Shown: positions 32,988 to 41,155 of the stretch, one piece after another
Numbering within the stretch: the stretch's first letter is position 1
How the letters are laid out: each line of letters starts with the position of its first letter
Source of the DNA: JALYUA01 sp038229875
Lineage (GTDB): Bacteria; Acidobacteriota; Thermoanaerobaculia; UBA5066; Gp7-AA6
Direction of reading: 5' to 3'
Assembly: GCA_038229875.1 (NCBI GenBank)
Contig: JBBROA010000001.1
Span: 76,037 to 140,036, forward strand
Length of the DNA stretch: 64,000 nt
Notes under the pieces: generated by a model
The model's input: only the letters and a program-made list of their open reading frames with translations
Databases searched by the model: none
What the model was told of the DNA's origin: nothing
Translations under genes and position numbers: made by a program

Positions 32988-34265
32988 ATGGTCCAGAAAT
33001 TCACGCTCGATAACGGTGCGACTGTCCTCGTCGACGAGATGCAGGACGTGCGGTCGCTCGCCCTCGGGATCTTCGTCGGAGCCGGGTCCGGCCAGGAGAC
33101 CCCCGCGCGCCAGGGCGTCTCCCATTTCCTGGAGCATGTGCTTTTCAAGAGGACGGACCGCCGCTCGAGCGTCCAGATCGCCCGGGCGATCGACCGCCTC
33201 GGCGGGGACGTCGACGCGTTCACGACCAAGGAGTACACGGGCTTCTACGCGCACACCCTGGACTCCCGCTTCGGAGAGGCCCTGGATCTCTTAGGCGACA
33301 TCGTTCTTTCCCCGGCATTCGAGGCGATCGACATCGAGACCGAGCGGGGGGTCATCTTAGAAGAGATCGGGGAAGCGAACGACAACCCGGACGATCTCGT
33401 CCACGAGATGTTCGTCCGCTCGTTCTGGCGGACCCACCCCCTGGGCGCCCCGATCCTCGGCACCGCCGAGACCGTCAAGAGCATCGGCCTCGCGGACCTG
33501 TATCGGTATTATCGGTCCCACTACACGCCCGACAACATGATCGTTTCCGTCGCCGGGCACGTCCGGGCTTCGGAATGCGTCGAGGCCATCGAGAAGCTCT
33601 TCCGGCGGCGGCCGACGCGCGCTTCGGCGCCGCGCCGCTCGCGCGTCGCGGGGCGGCCCCGGGGCCACCAGCACCTGGAGTTGAAATCGCGGCGGGGTCT
33701 CGAGCAGGCGCATGTCTGCCTCGGCGTCGAAGGGCCCGGCCAGGCATCCGACCGGCGGTTCGCCGCCAACCTCCTCGACATCGTGCTCGGGGGCGGGATG
33801 TCCTCGCGCCTCTTCCAGGAGGTTCGGGAAAAGCGCGGCCTCGCGTATTCGGTCGCGTCTTCTCTCAATTCCTATCGCCTCGGCGGCTACGAGACGATCT
33901 ATTCGGCCTGCGCCCCCAAAAACCTCTCGCGCGTGCTCGAGGTGACCCTGAAGGAGCTGAAGAAGTTGAAGCGGGACGGCGTCCGACCCCGCGAACTCTC
34001 CTGGGCGAAGGAAAACCTGAAGGGCAACATGATCATTGCCCTGGAGTCCACGGTCTCCCGAATGTCGTCCCACGCGCGCGAGCAGTTCTATTTCGACCGA
34101 ATTATGCCGACCGAGGAATGGATCTCGCGTGTCGAATGCGTCTCGGCGGACGACGTCGGCGAGGAAGCTCAGCGACTGTTCGATGGCCGGGTCCTGTCTC
34201 TGGCGGTCGTGGGCAACGTGGGCAGGCTGCCGGTGTCGGTGCCGGACCTGGCAGGCGCGCTCTAG
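32988..34265 (+). CDS. M16 family zinc metallopeptidase
   Basis: The 425-residue processing-peptidase-like enzyme has the inverted zinc motif HxxEH in GVSHFLEHVLFKR, with the downstream Glu in ERGVILEEIGEANDNPDD. The second M16 half includes LLDIVLGGGMSSRLFQEVREKRGLAYSV. Start 32988 is preferred to ATG 32961 because it has GGGAG 7-8 bases upstream, whereas TAGAAT at 32957-32962 looks like a -10 box. Length is normal for a catalytic M16B subunit. The protein shows no signal peptide and its substrate is unknown. Such genes are often near dut, as here. Confidence 0.92.
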   Translation: MVQKFTLDNGATVLVDEMQDVRSLALGIFVGAGSGQETPARQGVSHFLEHVLFKRTDRRSSVQIARAIDRLGGDVDAFTTKEYTGFYAHTLDSRFGEALDLLGDIVLSPAFEAIDIETERGVILEEIGEANDNPDDLVHEMFVRSFWRTHPLGAPILGTAETVKSIGLADLYRYYRSHYTPDNMIVSVAGHVRASECVEAIEKLFRRRPTRASAPRRSRVAGRPRGHQHLELKSRRGLEQAHVCLGVEGPGQASDRRFAANLLDIVLGGGMSSRLFQEVREKRGLAYSVASSLNSYRLGGYETIYSACAPKNLSRVLEVTLKELKKLKRDGVRPRELSWAKENLKGNMIIALESTVSRMSSHAREQFYFDRIMPTEEWISRVECVSADDVGEEAQRLFDGRVLSLAVVGNVGRLPVSVPDLAGAL

Positions 34266-34338
34266 GAAGACGCCCGGGAAGCGGAAATCGGGAATCGGTC
34301 ACCGGAAATCGAGTTCCTGGATTAATCTCATCGCTTCC

Positions 34339-34788
34339 ATGTCCTCGCTGCTTGTCCCGATCTCCGTCCTGCCACACGGCGAGGGGCTCGCCCTGCCCGC
34401 CTATGCAACGCCGGGGTCCGCGGGATGCGATCTCCGCGCCGCGGTGACGTTTCCCCGGACGCTCGCGCCCGGAGAGCGCGCCGCCGTCGAGACGGGGATC
34501 GCGGTCGCCATCCCGGAGGGTTTCGAGGGGCAGGTCCGGATGCGCAGCGGGCTCGCCTTGAAGCAAGGTCTCGCCGCCTTGAACGCGCCCGGGACGATCG
34601 ACAGCGACTATCGTGGTGAGATCAAGGTGATCATCGCGAACCTCGGCAATGTTCCCGTGACGATCGAACGGGGGGACCGGATCGCGCAGCTGGTTTTCTC
34701 GCCAGTGGTGCAGGCGCGATTCGAGCCCGCAGCGGAACTGCCGCCGACCGGTCGCGCCTCGGGCGGGTTCGGCTCGACCGGCTCGTAA
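34339..34788 (+). CDS. dut: dUTP diphosphatase
   Basis: The 149-residue trimeric dUTPase hydrolyses dUTP to dUMP and PPi. All five family motifs are present in order: TPGSAGCDLRA, RMRSGLALK, GTIDSDYRGEI with the catalytic Asp, ERGDRIAQLV and the C-terminal glycine-rich arm GRASGGFGSTG. Motif 1 has Cys where Tyr or Phe is usual. The start at 34339 gives the typical length. It is followed after only 6 bases by a methyltransferase gene. Confidence 0.96.
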   Translation: MSSLLVPISVLPHGEGLALPAYATPGSAGCDLRAAVTFPRTLAPGERAAVETGIAVAIPEGFEGQVRMRSGLALKQGLAALNAPGTIDSDYRGEIKVIIANLGNVPVTIERGDRIAQLVFSPVVQARFEPAAELPPTGRASGGFGSTGS

Positions 34789-34794
34789 CTCCGA

Positions 34795-35862
34795 ATGGCG
34801 TTTGCGCCGTTCGTCCGGGAATACGTCTCGGCGCTCACCGAGGGCGATCCGCGGTTCGTTCCCGAGATCGACTCCCGGGACGAGATGTATTCGTACGGCC
34901 TTCACTCCCTGCGGGGAAACCCCGACGCCGCGGCGATTCTTTATTTCCTGACAGGGCGCCAGATCGCGGACACTGTTCTCGCCGCCCGGCGGTGGCGCTT
35001 CGAGAACCGCGACCCGGGTGTCCTGCTGGATTTCGCGAGCGGTTTCGGCCGCGCGACCCGGTTTCTGACCCTCACCGTGCCGCCCGGATCGCTCTGGGTG
35101 TCCGAGATCGACGCCGCCGCGGTCGCGTTCCAGGAGTCGCGTTTTTCGGTCTCCGGGGTCGTCTCGAGTAAGACAGCCGCGGAATTTAATCCCCGCCGGC
35201 GCTTCGACGCGATCGCGGCCTCGTCGTTCTTCAGCCACGTGCCGGCGGGTCCGTTCGAGGACTGGCTCGCGCGCTTCTACGATCTCGTGAACCCCGGGGG
35301 AGTCCTCGTCTTCAGCACCCACGGCCCGTCGTTGCTGACGGAAGAAGCGGACTGGTCCACCGGCCTCGTCTTTCGCGGGCAGAGCGAGACCGAGCGGCTC
35401 GATCCCTCCGACTACGGAACGTCGTACGTGCGGCCCGAGTTCGTCGAGGCCGCGGCGGCCCGAGTCTCGGGAGGGGAGGCGGCGCTTCACTACGTCCCGT
35501 TCGGCCTCTGCGGCCACCAGGACCTCTTTCTGCTGGCGCGGCCGCCGCACCTGCCTCTCCGCCCGCCCTCCGTCCCCCGCGTCCCGCGCGGCGAGCTCCA
35601 CACCCTGCAGATCCGGGACGGGGGCGAGCGGATCGCGGTCGAAGGTTGGATCGAGGCGGAGCGCGAAAGCATCGTGACCTTCTTCCTCGAGAACCGGCCG
35701 CTCGCGGTTTCGCGACCCGAAGACGGCGAGACCCGCCGCTCGTGGAGCTTCGACGTCGAGCTGCTGGGGGTATCCTCCGACGCCGTGCTCCGGATCGAGG
35801 CGAGCACCCGGGCGGGGACGACGAAGATTCTCGCGATGGGAACTCTGCGGCCGTATCTCTGA
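34795..35862 (+). CDS. class I SAM-dependent methyltransferase-like protein
   Basis: The 355-residue protein has a SAM-binding core with motif I VLLDFASGFGRATRFL (about residues 76-91), the acidic SEIDAAAVAFQ, and a later FDAIAASSFFSHVP and LARFYDLVNPGGVLVFSTHG. These fit a Rossmann methyltransferase. The C-terminal 110 residues (from VPRGELHTLQIRDGGERIAV) form a separate beta-rich domain, possibly substrate-binding. The substrate cannot be inferred. It is tightly linked to dut and followed by the MBL gene. Confidence 0.75.
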   Translation: MAFAPFVREYVSALTEGDPRFVPEIDSRDEMYSYGLHSLRGNPDAAAILYFLTGRQIADTVLAARRWRFENRDPGVLLDFASGFGRATRFLTLTVPPGSLWVSEIDAAAVAFQESRFSVSGVVSSKTAAEFNPRRRFDAIAASSFFSHVPAGPFEDWLARFYDLVNPGGVLVFSTHGPSLLTEEADWSTGLVFRGQSETERLDPSDYGTSYVRPEFVEAAAARVSGGEAALHYVPFGLCGHQDLFLLARPPHLPLRPPSVPRVPRGELHTLQIRDGGERIAVEGWIEAERESIVTFFLENRPLAVSRPEDGETRRSWSFDVELLGVSSDAVLRIEASTRAGTTKILAMGTLRPYL

Positions 35863-35899
35863 ATCGAATTTCCGATCGCCTCTGCTACTCTGGTCGCAC

Positions 35900-36670
35900 A
35901 TGCGCGTCAGCGTCCTCGCGTCGGGCTCGGGCGGCAATTCCTGCGTCGTCGAGAGCGGCGCCACGCGCGTCCTCGTCGACGCCGGGCTCTCCGGCCGAGA
36001 GATCGAGCGGCGCCTGCGCGCGCGTGCGATCGAGCCGGAGACGATCGCCGGCGTTTTCGTGACTCACGAGCACAGCGACCATTCGTCGGGCGCGCTCTCG
36101 TTCTCGACGCGCTGGGGCTGCCCGGTTTTCACGAGCGCCGGGACCGCGCTGGCACTCGGGCTCGAAGGCGACCTCTTCTCGCCCTTCGTGCGGGTCGATC
36201 CGGGCCGCGACGGGCGCGTGGGGGCCATCGGCTTCCGCGCGTTCGCAACACCCCACGATGCGAAGGACTCCGTCGTCTACGCGTTCGAGGCCGACGACGC
36301 GCGGCTCGTGGTCGCGTCGGACCTCGGCCGCGCCGAGCCCGAGTTCGTGGATTTTCTCCGCGGCTCGACCACGCTCCTTCTCGAGTTCAACCACGACGAG
36401 GACATGCTCCGCGACGGCCCGTACACGTGGTTCCTGAAGAAGCGGATCTCGGGCGGGTGGGGTCACCTCTCGAACCGCCAGTCCGCCGACGCGGTCCGCG
36501 CCTCCGCGGGGCCGAGGCTCCGGCGGGTCGTCGCGACTCACCTTTCCCGGACCAACAACACCCCGGGGGTCGTCCTGGCGGTGCTCGCCCAGGCGCTCGA
36601 CCGCGCCGAGTGCTCCGCGGCGTTCGACGTCGCCGACCAGATCCGCGGATACGCCCCCTTCGACGCGTGA
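35900..36670 (+). CDS. MBL-fold metallohydrolase, YycJ/WalJ-like
   Basis: The 256-residue metallo-beta-lactamase-fold protein opens MRVSVLASGSGGNSCVVESG, characteristic of YycJ-like hydrolases. The metal motif is THEHSDHSSG and further ligands lie in ATPHDAKDSV and LEFNHDEDML. The family comprises predicted nucleases or phosphodiesterases. Its stop is in the first of three 20-bp tandem units that run into purS. The sequence suggests an ancestral GTGA stop/start overlap with purS. Confidence 0.88.
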   Translation: MRVSVLASGSGGNSCVVESGATRVLVDAGLSGREIERRLRARAIEPETIAGVFVTHEHSDHSSGALSFSTRWGCPVFTSAGTALALGLEGDLFSPFVRVDPGRDGRVGAIGFRAFATPHDAKDSVVYAFEADDARLVVASDLGRAEPEFVDFLRGSTTLLLEFNHDEDMLRDGPYTWFLKKRISGGWGHLSNRQSADAVRASAGPRLRRVVATHLSRTNNTPGVVLAVLAQALDRAECSAAFDVADQIRGYAPFDA

Positions 36671-36720
36671 AAGTCCCGTTCAACGCGTGAGAGTGCCGTT
36701 CAACGCGTGAAAGTAGAAGT
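36661..36720 (+). repeat. three tandem 20-bp units across the MBL-purS junction
   Basis: Units 36661-36680, 36681-36700 and 36701-36720 each carry GCGTGA followed by AAGT or GAGT. In unit 1 the TGA ends the MBL gene. In unit 3 the GTG at 36707 starts purS. The middle unit holds the same GTGA without use. The simplest reading is tandem duplication of a 4-base overlap junction. Confidence 0.85.
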
Positions 36721-36946
36721 CCGGGTCTATCCGCGGGAGGGGATTCTCGACCCGCAGGGCAAAGCGATCGCCGCCGCCCTCGTGAGGCTCGGGCACGCTT
36801 CGGTGGAAAGCGTCCGAGCGGGGAAAGTGTTCTTCCTGGATGTGGCAGGGGACGACCGGACGAAAGTAGAGGCCGAGGCGCGCCGCATGGCGGAGGAGCT
36901 CCTCGCGAACACCGTCATCGAGGGCTACGACGTGAGGGTCCTGTGA
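36707..36946 (+). CDS. purS: phosphoribosylformylglycinamidine synthase subunit PurS
   Basis: The 79-residue small subunit of the FGAM synthase complex bridges PurQ and PurL in purine synthesis. VEVRVYPREGILDPQGKAIA and the mid HASVESVRAGKVFFLDV match PurS, as does the closing LLANTVIEGYDVRVL. It starts with GTG inside the third 20-bp unit. It is 34 bases before purQ. The third subunit, purL, is 13.5 kb away instead of next door. Confidence 0.95.
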   Translation: MKVEVRVYPREGILDPQGKAIAAALVRLGHASVESVRAGKVFFLDVAGDDRTKVEAEARRMAEELLANTVIEGYDVRVL

Positions 36947-36980
36947 GCGGCGGCCTCGCCGTCAGCCTTTTTGAAAAGAA

Positions 36981-37679
36981 ATGAAATTCTCTATTGTCGT
37001 CTTCCCCGGCTCCAACTGCGACCAGGACTGCGAGCACGTCGCCCGCGAGCTCCTCGGCTGCGAGGCCGAATACGTGTGGCACGCGGAGACAGACCTGAAG
37101 GGCGCGGACGTGGTAATCATCCCGGGTGGGTTCGCATACGGCGATTACCTGCGCGCCGGGGCGCTCGCCCGGTTCTCTCCCGTCATGGAGAGCGTCGGCC
37201 GCTTCGCGAAGGCGGGGGGGCCGGTGCTCGGGATCTGCAACGGGTTCCAGGTGCTTCTCGAAGCCGGGCTTCTCCCCGGCGCGATGCGGGTGAACCGCGG
37301 CCTTCGCTATGTCTGCCGCGACGTGCACATGCGGGTCCAGAGCTCCGACACACCGTTCACGCGGCTGTACGAGGAGGGGTCCGTCGTCCGCATGCCGATC
37401 GGACACATGGAAGGCAACTACACGGCTCCGCTCTCGGTGCTCGACGAGCTCGAGCGGGAAGGCCGGGTGATCTTCCGTTACAGCGACGAGCTCGGCGGCA
37501 TCACCGACGCCGCGAATCCGAATGGCGCGGATCGCGGGATCGCCGGCATCTGTAGCCGGGAACGCAACGTCCTCGGCCTGATGCCGCACCCGGACCGGTG
37601 CGCCGAAGGCCTTCTCGGCAACGACACGGGCCTGAAGATGTTTCAGTCCGCCGTCGAGAGCCTCGCCGTCAGTCATTGA
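36981..37679 (+). CDS. purQ: phosphoribosylformylglycinamidine synthase glutaminase subunit PurQ
   Basis: The 232-residue class I glutamine amidotransferase supplies ammonia to PurL. The nucleophile is the Cys of GICNGFQVLLEAG, and the N-terminal PGSNCDQDC and oxyanion GGFAYGDYLRAGA are present. The catalytic His lies in LMPHPDRC, where most PurQ proteins have PHPE, so Asp replaces the usual Glu. It is convergent with the accessory operon ending at 37731. Confidence 0.95.
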   Translation: MKFSIVVFPGSNCDQDCEHVARELLGCEAEYVWHAETDLKGADVVIIPGGFAYGDYLRAGALARFSPVMESVGRFAKAGGPVLGICNGFQVLLEAGLLPGAMRVNRGLRYVCRDVHMRVQSSDTPFTRLYEEGSVVRMPIGHMEGNYTAPLSVLDELEREGRVIFRYSDELGGITDAANPNGADRGIAGICSRERNVLGLMPHPDRCAEGLLGNDTGLKMFQSAVESLAVSH

Positions 37680-37730
37680 CCCGTTGGTCCATCTGCGAAG
37701 CCGGGAACTCTGGACGAAGAACTCCCTTGT

Positions 37731-38429
37731 TCAGGTTCGGGGGTTGAGCACGGCGAGAAAGGAGAGCTGGGCGGCGACGCAGAACGCCCACACCCCGAAG
37801 CTCAGGCAGAGCGCTCCGCCCGGCCGGAGCATGCCCTGGCTTGAGAGACCGCGCGCCACAACGATCACGAACCAGAGATCGAACAGGTTGATGTCGTTTA
37901 GGAGCGTGAAGACGAGCAGAGGCGCATGGGGAAAGAAAAGTGCGAGCCCGATTGCGGGCTGCAGGTCCGCCATCTCCCGGACGGCTCCGGGAGTCCGGAT
38001 CGCCAGAATGAGCAGGACGAACCAGGACGCGAAAAGCGTCGTCAGCATCGCCGTGGACATGAGCGACAGAGCCTCCCGGTAGCGCGCCGTCCCGGTCAAG
38101 ACGAGCACGCCCAGATAGAGGAGAGCGCCCAGCAGCAAAACTTTGCCAACGATCGCCAACGAGCCCCCGAGGAGCCCGACGCTTTGCGCCAGCGAAAAGC
38201 GCTCAAGAGCCGCCGAGACCTCCTCCGCGGTGAAGCCGGCGGGAAGGCTCAAGACCAGCGCAGCGCGCAGGAACGGCCGCTGAAGAATCTGGACGGAGGC
38301 GGTTCCCATCAGAAGAAGAACGAGAGGAAGCACCAGGGAGGGCGAACCGACCGGGTGTTTGTCCGACCGCCCGGCGCACGCCAGCCTCCGAAAAACGAAG
38401 GAGGCGCCGGACAATCTGTTCTCGCTCAC
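37731..38429 (-). CDS. Yip1-like integral membrane protein
   Basis: The 232-residue protein starts at GTG, overlapping the permease stop (GTGA). About five hydrophobic helices are seen: LVLPLVLLLMGTASVQI, the region around VGKVLLLGALLYLGVLVL, LTTLFASWFVLLILAI, IGLALFFPHAPLLVFTLL and GVWAFCVAAQLSFLAVL. The pattern with polar NDINLFDLWFVIVVARGL resembles the bacterial Yip1 superfamily. As the last gene of the peptide/ABC operon it might aid the exporter or give immunity. No function can be assigned from motifs. Confidence 0.6.
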   Translation of the reverse strand: MSENRLSGASFVFRRLACAGRSDKHPVGSPSLVLPLVLLLMGTASVQILQRPFLRAALVLSLPAGFTAEEVSAALERFSLAQSVGLLGGSLAIVGKVLLLGALLYLGVLVLTGTARYREALSLMSTAMLTTLFASWFVLLILAIRTPGAVREMADLQPAIGLALFFPHAPLLVFTLLNDINLFDLWFVIVVARGLSSQGMLRPGGALCLSFGVWAFCVAAQLSFLAVLNPRT

Positions 38430-40036
38430 GCGCCGCCCGCCGTACCCGGGTCCGGGCGTCCGAGAAGGCGCGCCTCGAAGAGCTCGAACGATCCGGAAAT
38501 TCGGCGGTCGGCGGCTCGAAGCGAGGCCCAATAGAGCGAGGCTGCCGCGAGAGCCATCGCGCCGAGCGAGACCGGGCGCGGGACTCTCTCCAGACGATCC
38601 ACAGCTCGCACCAGAAAGAGAAAACCGGGCGCGCCGATCAGGAAGAGCAACGTGGCTGCGTAGGCTGGGGCCGAGTTTCCGCTGGAGGAAGTTTTTCGGA
38701 GGACACTCGGCTGCGGAAATCGTGCAGAGCTCCAGTTGAACAGCGCGAATACCAGTGCGAAAAACGTCTCGAGAAAGATCCAGAACATGCCGTCGAGGAG
38801 CGTCCGGACAAGACCCGCGAATAGAAGACCGGCGAAGGCGCCCGCGTGGATCAGAACCAGGAGGACGGTGTTCTTGACCCGGAGCACACGAACAATGGAG
38901 AGGCCGCTCGCACGATACAGGCGCACGCCCCGGCCGTCGGGACCGAACGAGTTCGCCGCGAGTCCGAGAATCGAGAGCGTCCAGAGGATCGTCAGGGCCA
39001 AGGCCTGCTCACGCGGTTTTTCGAGCGCCCTGAGGAGCCCGCGCGTGTCGTTAAACCACACCGAACGGCTGAACGGTGCGGCGGCCACGAACGCGATCAG
39101 CATTCCGAGGGTCAGCCGGCCCACGCCTGTCCGAACAAGCGAACGCCACTCCTTTGCAGCGAGCGCCCGGTTGAGACCGCCTCGTGCAAGGGTCGCGTTG
39201 GACCGAAAGCCTGCGGAATGCGCTCGGGGCTCGATCATGCGTCGCGCCACGCGCCAGCCCACGCTGAAGAGTCCGGCACAAATGACAATCAGGAGCATGA
39301 CTGCCACACAGTCGACGGGTGCGAAGCGACCGGCGGCGAGGCGGGACAGGAGATCCGCCGTCCTACGATCCGGCAGCAGACTGCCGGCAACAATCGGCCA
39401 CTGGATCCCGACGGCTTCGAGAAGGATCATTGCCGCCGCGGCAAACTGCACTCGACTTGCGAACCGTCCCATCAGTCCCGTATGGAGAAGGGCGGCCGCC
39501 ACGAGAGAAAATGTGAAGAACGCGCAAGCCCCTATGGCGATGAAGGCGCGGTGACGCAAAGGGAGCCCCGGAAGAGAGGCGAGGCCAGCCGCGTAACCCG
39601 CGTACAGCGCCGAGAGCAGAAGGACGCCGGGCGAGGATACGATCTTGCCCAGGGTAACGAGCCAGATCTCGGCGGAAGTGAACGGCAGATCCCGCAGCGT
39701 CCCAATAAAGTGAGAACCTCTTCCGGCGGAGACCGCGGCGGAGAGCAGGCAGCCCAGGAAAAAGATGGAGCAGATCACTCGGCTGACGAGGGGAATACCG
39801 AGAGCTGGATCTCGAGAGGCGACCGTCGCCATCCCCGCGGCGGCCGCAGTGGCCAGCAACGCCAGGCACCCCAGAAGGAGCAGGCCGGCGGCGATTGCAA
39901 AACGGTCGGCCGGTCTGCGAGACCTCCACGTGTTCGCGGCGATACGGGCGGACGCCCACGCTACCGCTCGCAACGCCCCCGACCCGACTCCGGAGACCGG
40001 GCGGCGGGGGATTGGAGGGCACAAGGCGGAGGTCAC
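38426..40036 (-). CDS. large ABC transporter permease
   Basis: The 536-residue polytopic membrane protein has roughly ten to twelve hydrophobic segments. It overlaps the ATPase gene upstream (GTGA) and the Yip1-like gene downstream. It carries no ATPase domain and no C39 domain, so processing and transport are on separate chains in this operon. Helical stretches include FAIAAGLLLLGCLALLATAA and VLLVLIHAGAFAGLLFAGLV. It is ABC-2-like in topology but I recognise no specific family. Export of, or immunity to, the peptide at 40853 are the two candidate roles. Confidence 0.65.
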   Translation of the reverse strand: MTSALCPPIPRRPVSGVGSGALRAVAWASARIAANTWRSRRPADRFAIAAGLLLLGCLALLATAAAAGMATVASRDPALGIPLVSRVICSIFFLGCLLSAAVSAGRGSHFIGTLRDLPFTSAEIWLVTLGKIVSSPGVLLLSALYAGYAAGLASLPGLPLRHRAFIAIGACAFFTFSLVAAALLHTGLMGRFASRVQFAAAAMILLEAVGIQWPIVAGSLLPDRRTADLLSRLAAGRFAPVDCVAVMLLIVICAGLFSVGWRVARRMIEPRAHSAGFRSNATLARGGLNRALAAKEWRSLVRTGVGRLTLGMLIAFVAAAPFSRSVWFNDTRGLLRALEKPREQALALTILWTLSILGLAANSFGPDGRGVRLYRASGLSIVRVLRVKNTVLLVLIHAGAFAGLLFAGLVRTLLDGMFWIFLETFFALVFALFNWSSARFPQPSVLRKTSSSGNSAPAYAATLLFLIGAPGFLFLVRAVDRLERVPRPVSLGAMALAAASLYWASLRAADRRISGSFELFEARLLGRPDPGTAGGA

Positions 40037-40797
40037 GCCCAGCTCAATTTCGGCAGGCGGTCGCCGTCGATCCGGAGGCTCTCGAGAACCACGGCCTCGA
40101 GGGGTCGCTCCCGATCCGTCCCCCGTTCGAGCAGGGTCGTGAGAGATCCCTGCGCCACGAGCGTGCCGCCATCAAGGATTCCGATGTCCGTGCAGATCGC
40201 TTCCGCCAGCCGGACGGAATTCGAGGTCAGAAAGATCGTCACGCCTCGCGCGCGAAGGTCGGCCAGGAGGCGCTCGATGACGATGCGGGAGCGGGTATCG
40301 ACGCCTTCGAGGGGCTCGTCGAGCACGAGAAGCTCGGGATCGGCGATCAGGGCCGCGGCGAGGGCGGTCTTCTTTCTCATGCCGTACGAATAGCCCGCGA
40401 CGAGCCGGTCAGCCGCGGTCTCGAGATCCAGGATTTCGAGAAGCTCCTTTCTGCGTCCATCCTCGATCGCGGGATCGATGCCGTAGAGACGCGCCGCGAA
40501 GGAGATCTGCTCCGAACCCGTCAGGTACTCGAAGAGTGCGAGCTCCTCCGAGAGGTATCCGATACGCCGCAGGAGGTTCCTGTCGTTTCCCCTGAGCTGA
40601 GTTCCGAACAGGAAGATTTCTCCGGCAGATGCCGCGGCAACCCCGGTGAGAAGCCTCGCCGTGGTCGTCTTGCCGGCGCCGTTGGCTCCGAGAAGACCGT
40701 AGCAGGCGCCCCGCTCCACCTCCAGGTCGAGCTTCTCGAGCACTTTCGTCGATCCGAAGCTCTTTGAGATCCCGACGGTTCGGACGGCAGCGCTCAC
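40033..40797 (-). CDS. ABC transporter ATP-binding protein
   Basis: The 254-residue ATPase of the ABC-2/bacitracin-export type has Walker A GANGAGKTTT, Q-loop region RRIGYLSEE, signature YSYGMRKK and Walker B LLVLDEP with ALIADPELLVLDEPLEGVDT. The switch (H-loop) position reads TSN (FLTSNSVRLAEA), with Asn in place of the expected His. GTG at 40797 is chosen because GGAGGG lies 5-6 bases upstream. The 55 bases before it separate it from the precursor peptide gene. It pairs with the overlapping permease. Confidence 0.88.
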   Translation of the reverse strand: MSAAVRTVGISKSFGSTKVLEKLDLEVERGACYGLLGANGAGKTTTARLLTGVAAASAGEIFLFGTQLRGNDRNLLRRIGYLSEELALFEYLTGSEQISFAARLYGIDPAIEDGRRKELLEILDLETAADRLVAGYSYGMRKKTALAAALIADPELLVLDEPLEGVDTRSRIVIERLLADLRARGVTIFLTSNSVRLAEAICTDIGILDGGTLVAQGSLTTLLERGTDRERPLEAVVLESLRIDGDRLPKLSWA

Positions 40798-40852
40798 TTC
40801 CACCCTCCATAAAAGTTGCGGTTGGCTGCGCGCGCGGCCAACCGCAAGAGAC

Positions 40853-41155
40853 TTACGAAACGCAAGTATGGAGTTCCGCCGTGAGGCCCAAGCCTCCCGC
40901 CCCGACGACCGCTCCGACGAAGATGGCGCCCGTTCCTGCCGTGAGAACGCCAACGCCGACCACGAGAGCGGATGCCGCCGCGAACGTGAACGCGCAAGCC
41001 CAGAACGATCCGCCCTGAATCGACTCGAGCTGCGCAGAGCTCAGCGAAGTCTGAGCCGCCAGGCGCGTTTGCGAGACGGGGGCCGAGCCCGCCGAAGCGG
41101 ACGATGTCAGTGCAAGGAACGATGCGAGGACGCAGAGTCCAATGATTCTATTCAT
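40853..41155 (-). CDS. bacteriocin-like precursor with Sec signal and double-glycine site
   Basis: The 100-residue precursor has three parts. Residues 1-22 are a classical signal peptide (MNRIIGLCVLASFLALTSSA, AxA-type site SASA|G). Residues 30-49 read TRLAAQTSLSSAQLESIQGG, which has the LS-x-x-x-L-x-x-I-x-GG pattern of C39-cleaved leaders. Residues 50-100 are a Gly/Ala/Val-rich hydrophobic core with GxxxG-like spacing and two Cys, Cys54 and Cys98, near its ends. The start overlaps the C39 gene stop (ATGA) and has a near-perfect AAGGGAGGTGA ribosome site. It is probably a secreted, disulfide-closed membrane-active peptide. No known family is recognised. Confidence 0.8.
   Translation of the reverse strand: MNRIIGLCVLASFLALTSSASAGSAPVSQTRLAAQTSLSSAQLESIQGGSFWACAFTFAAASALVVGVGVLTAGTGAIFVGAVVGAGGLGLTAELHTCVS

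Noticed and set aside
36661..36720. CRISPR-like array
   Set aside because: Three contiguous 20-bp units have no spacers and sit on a stop/start junction; no cas genes are present.
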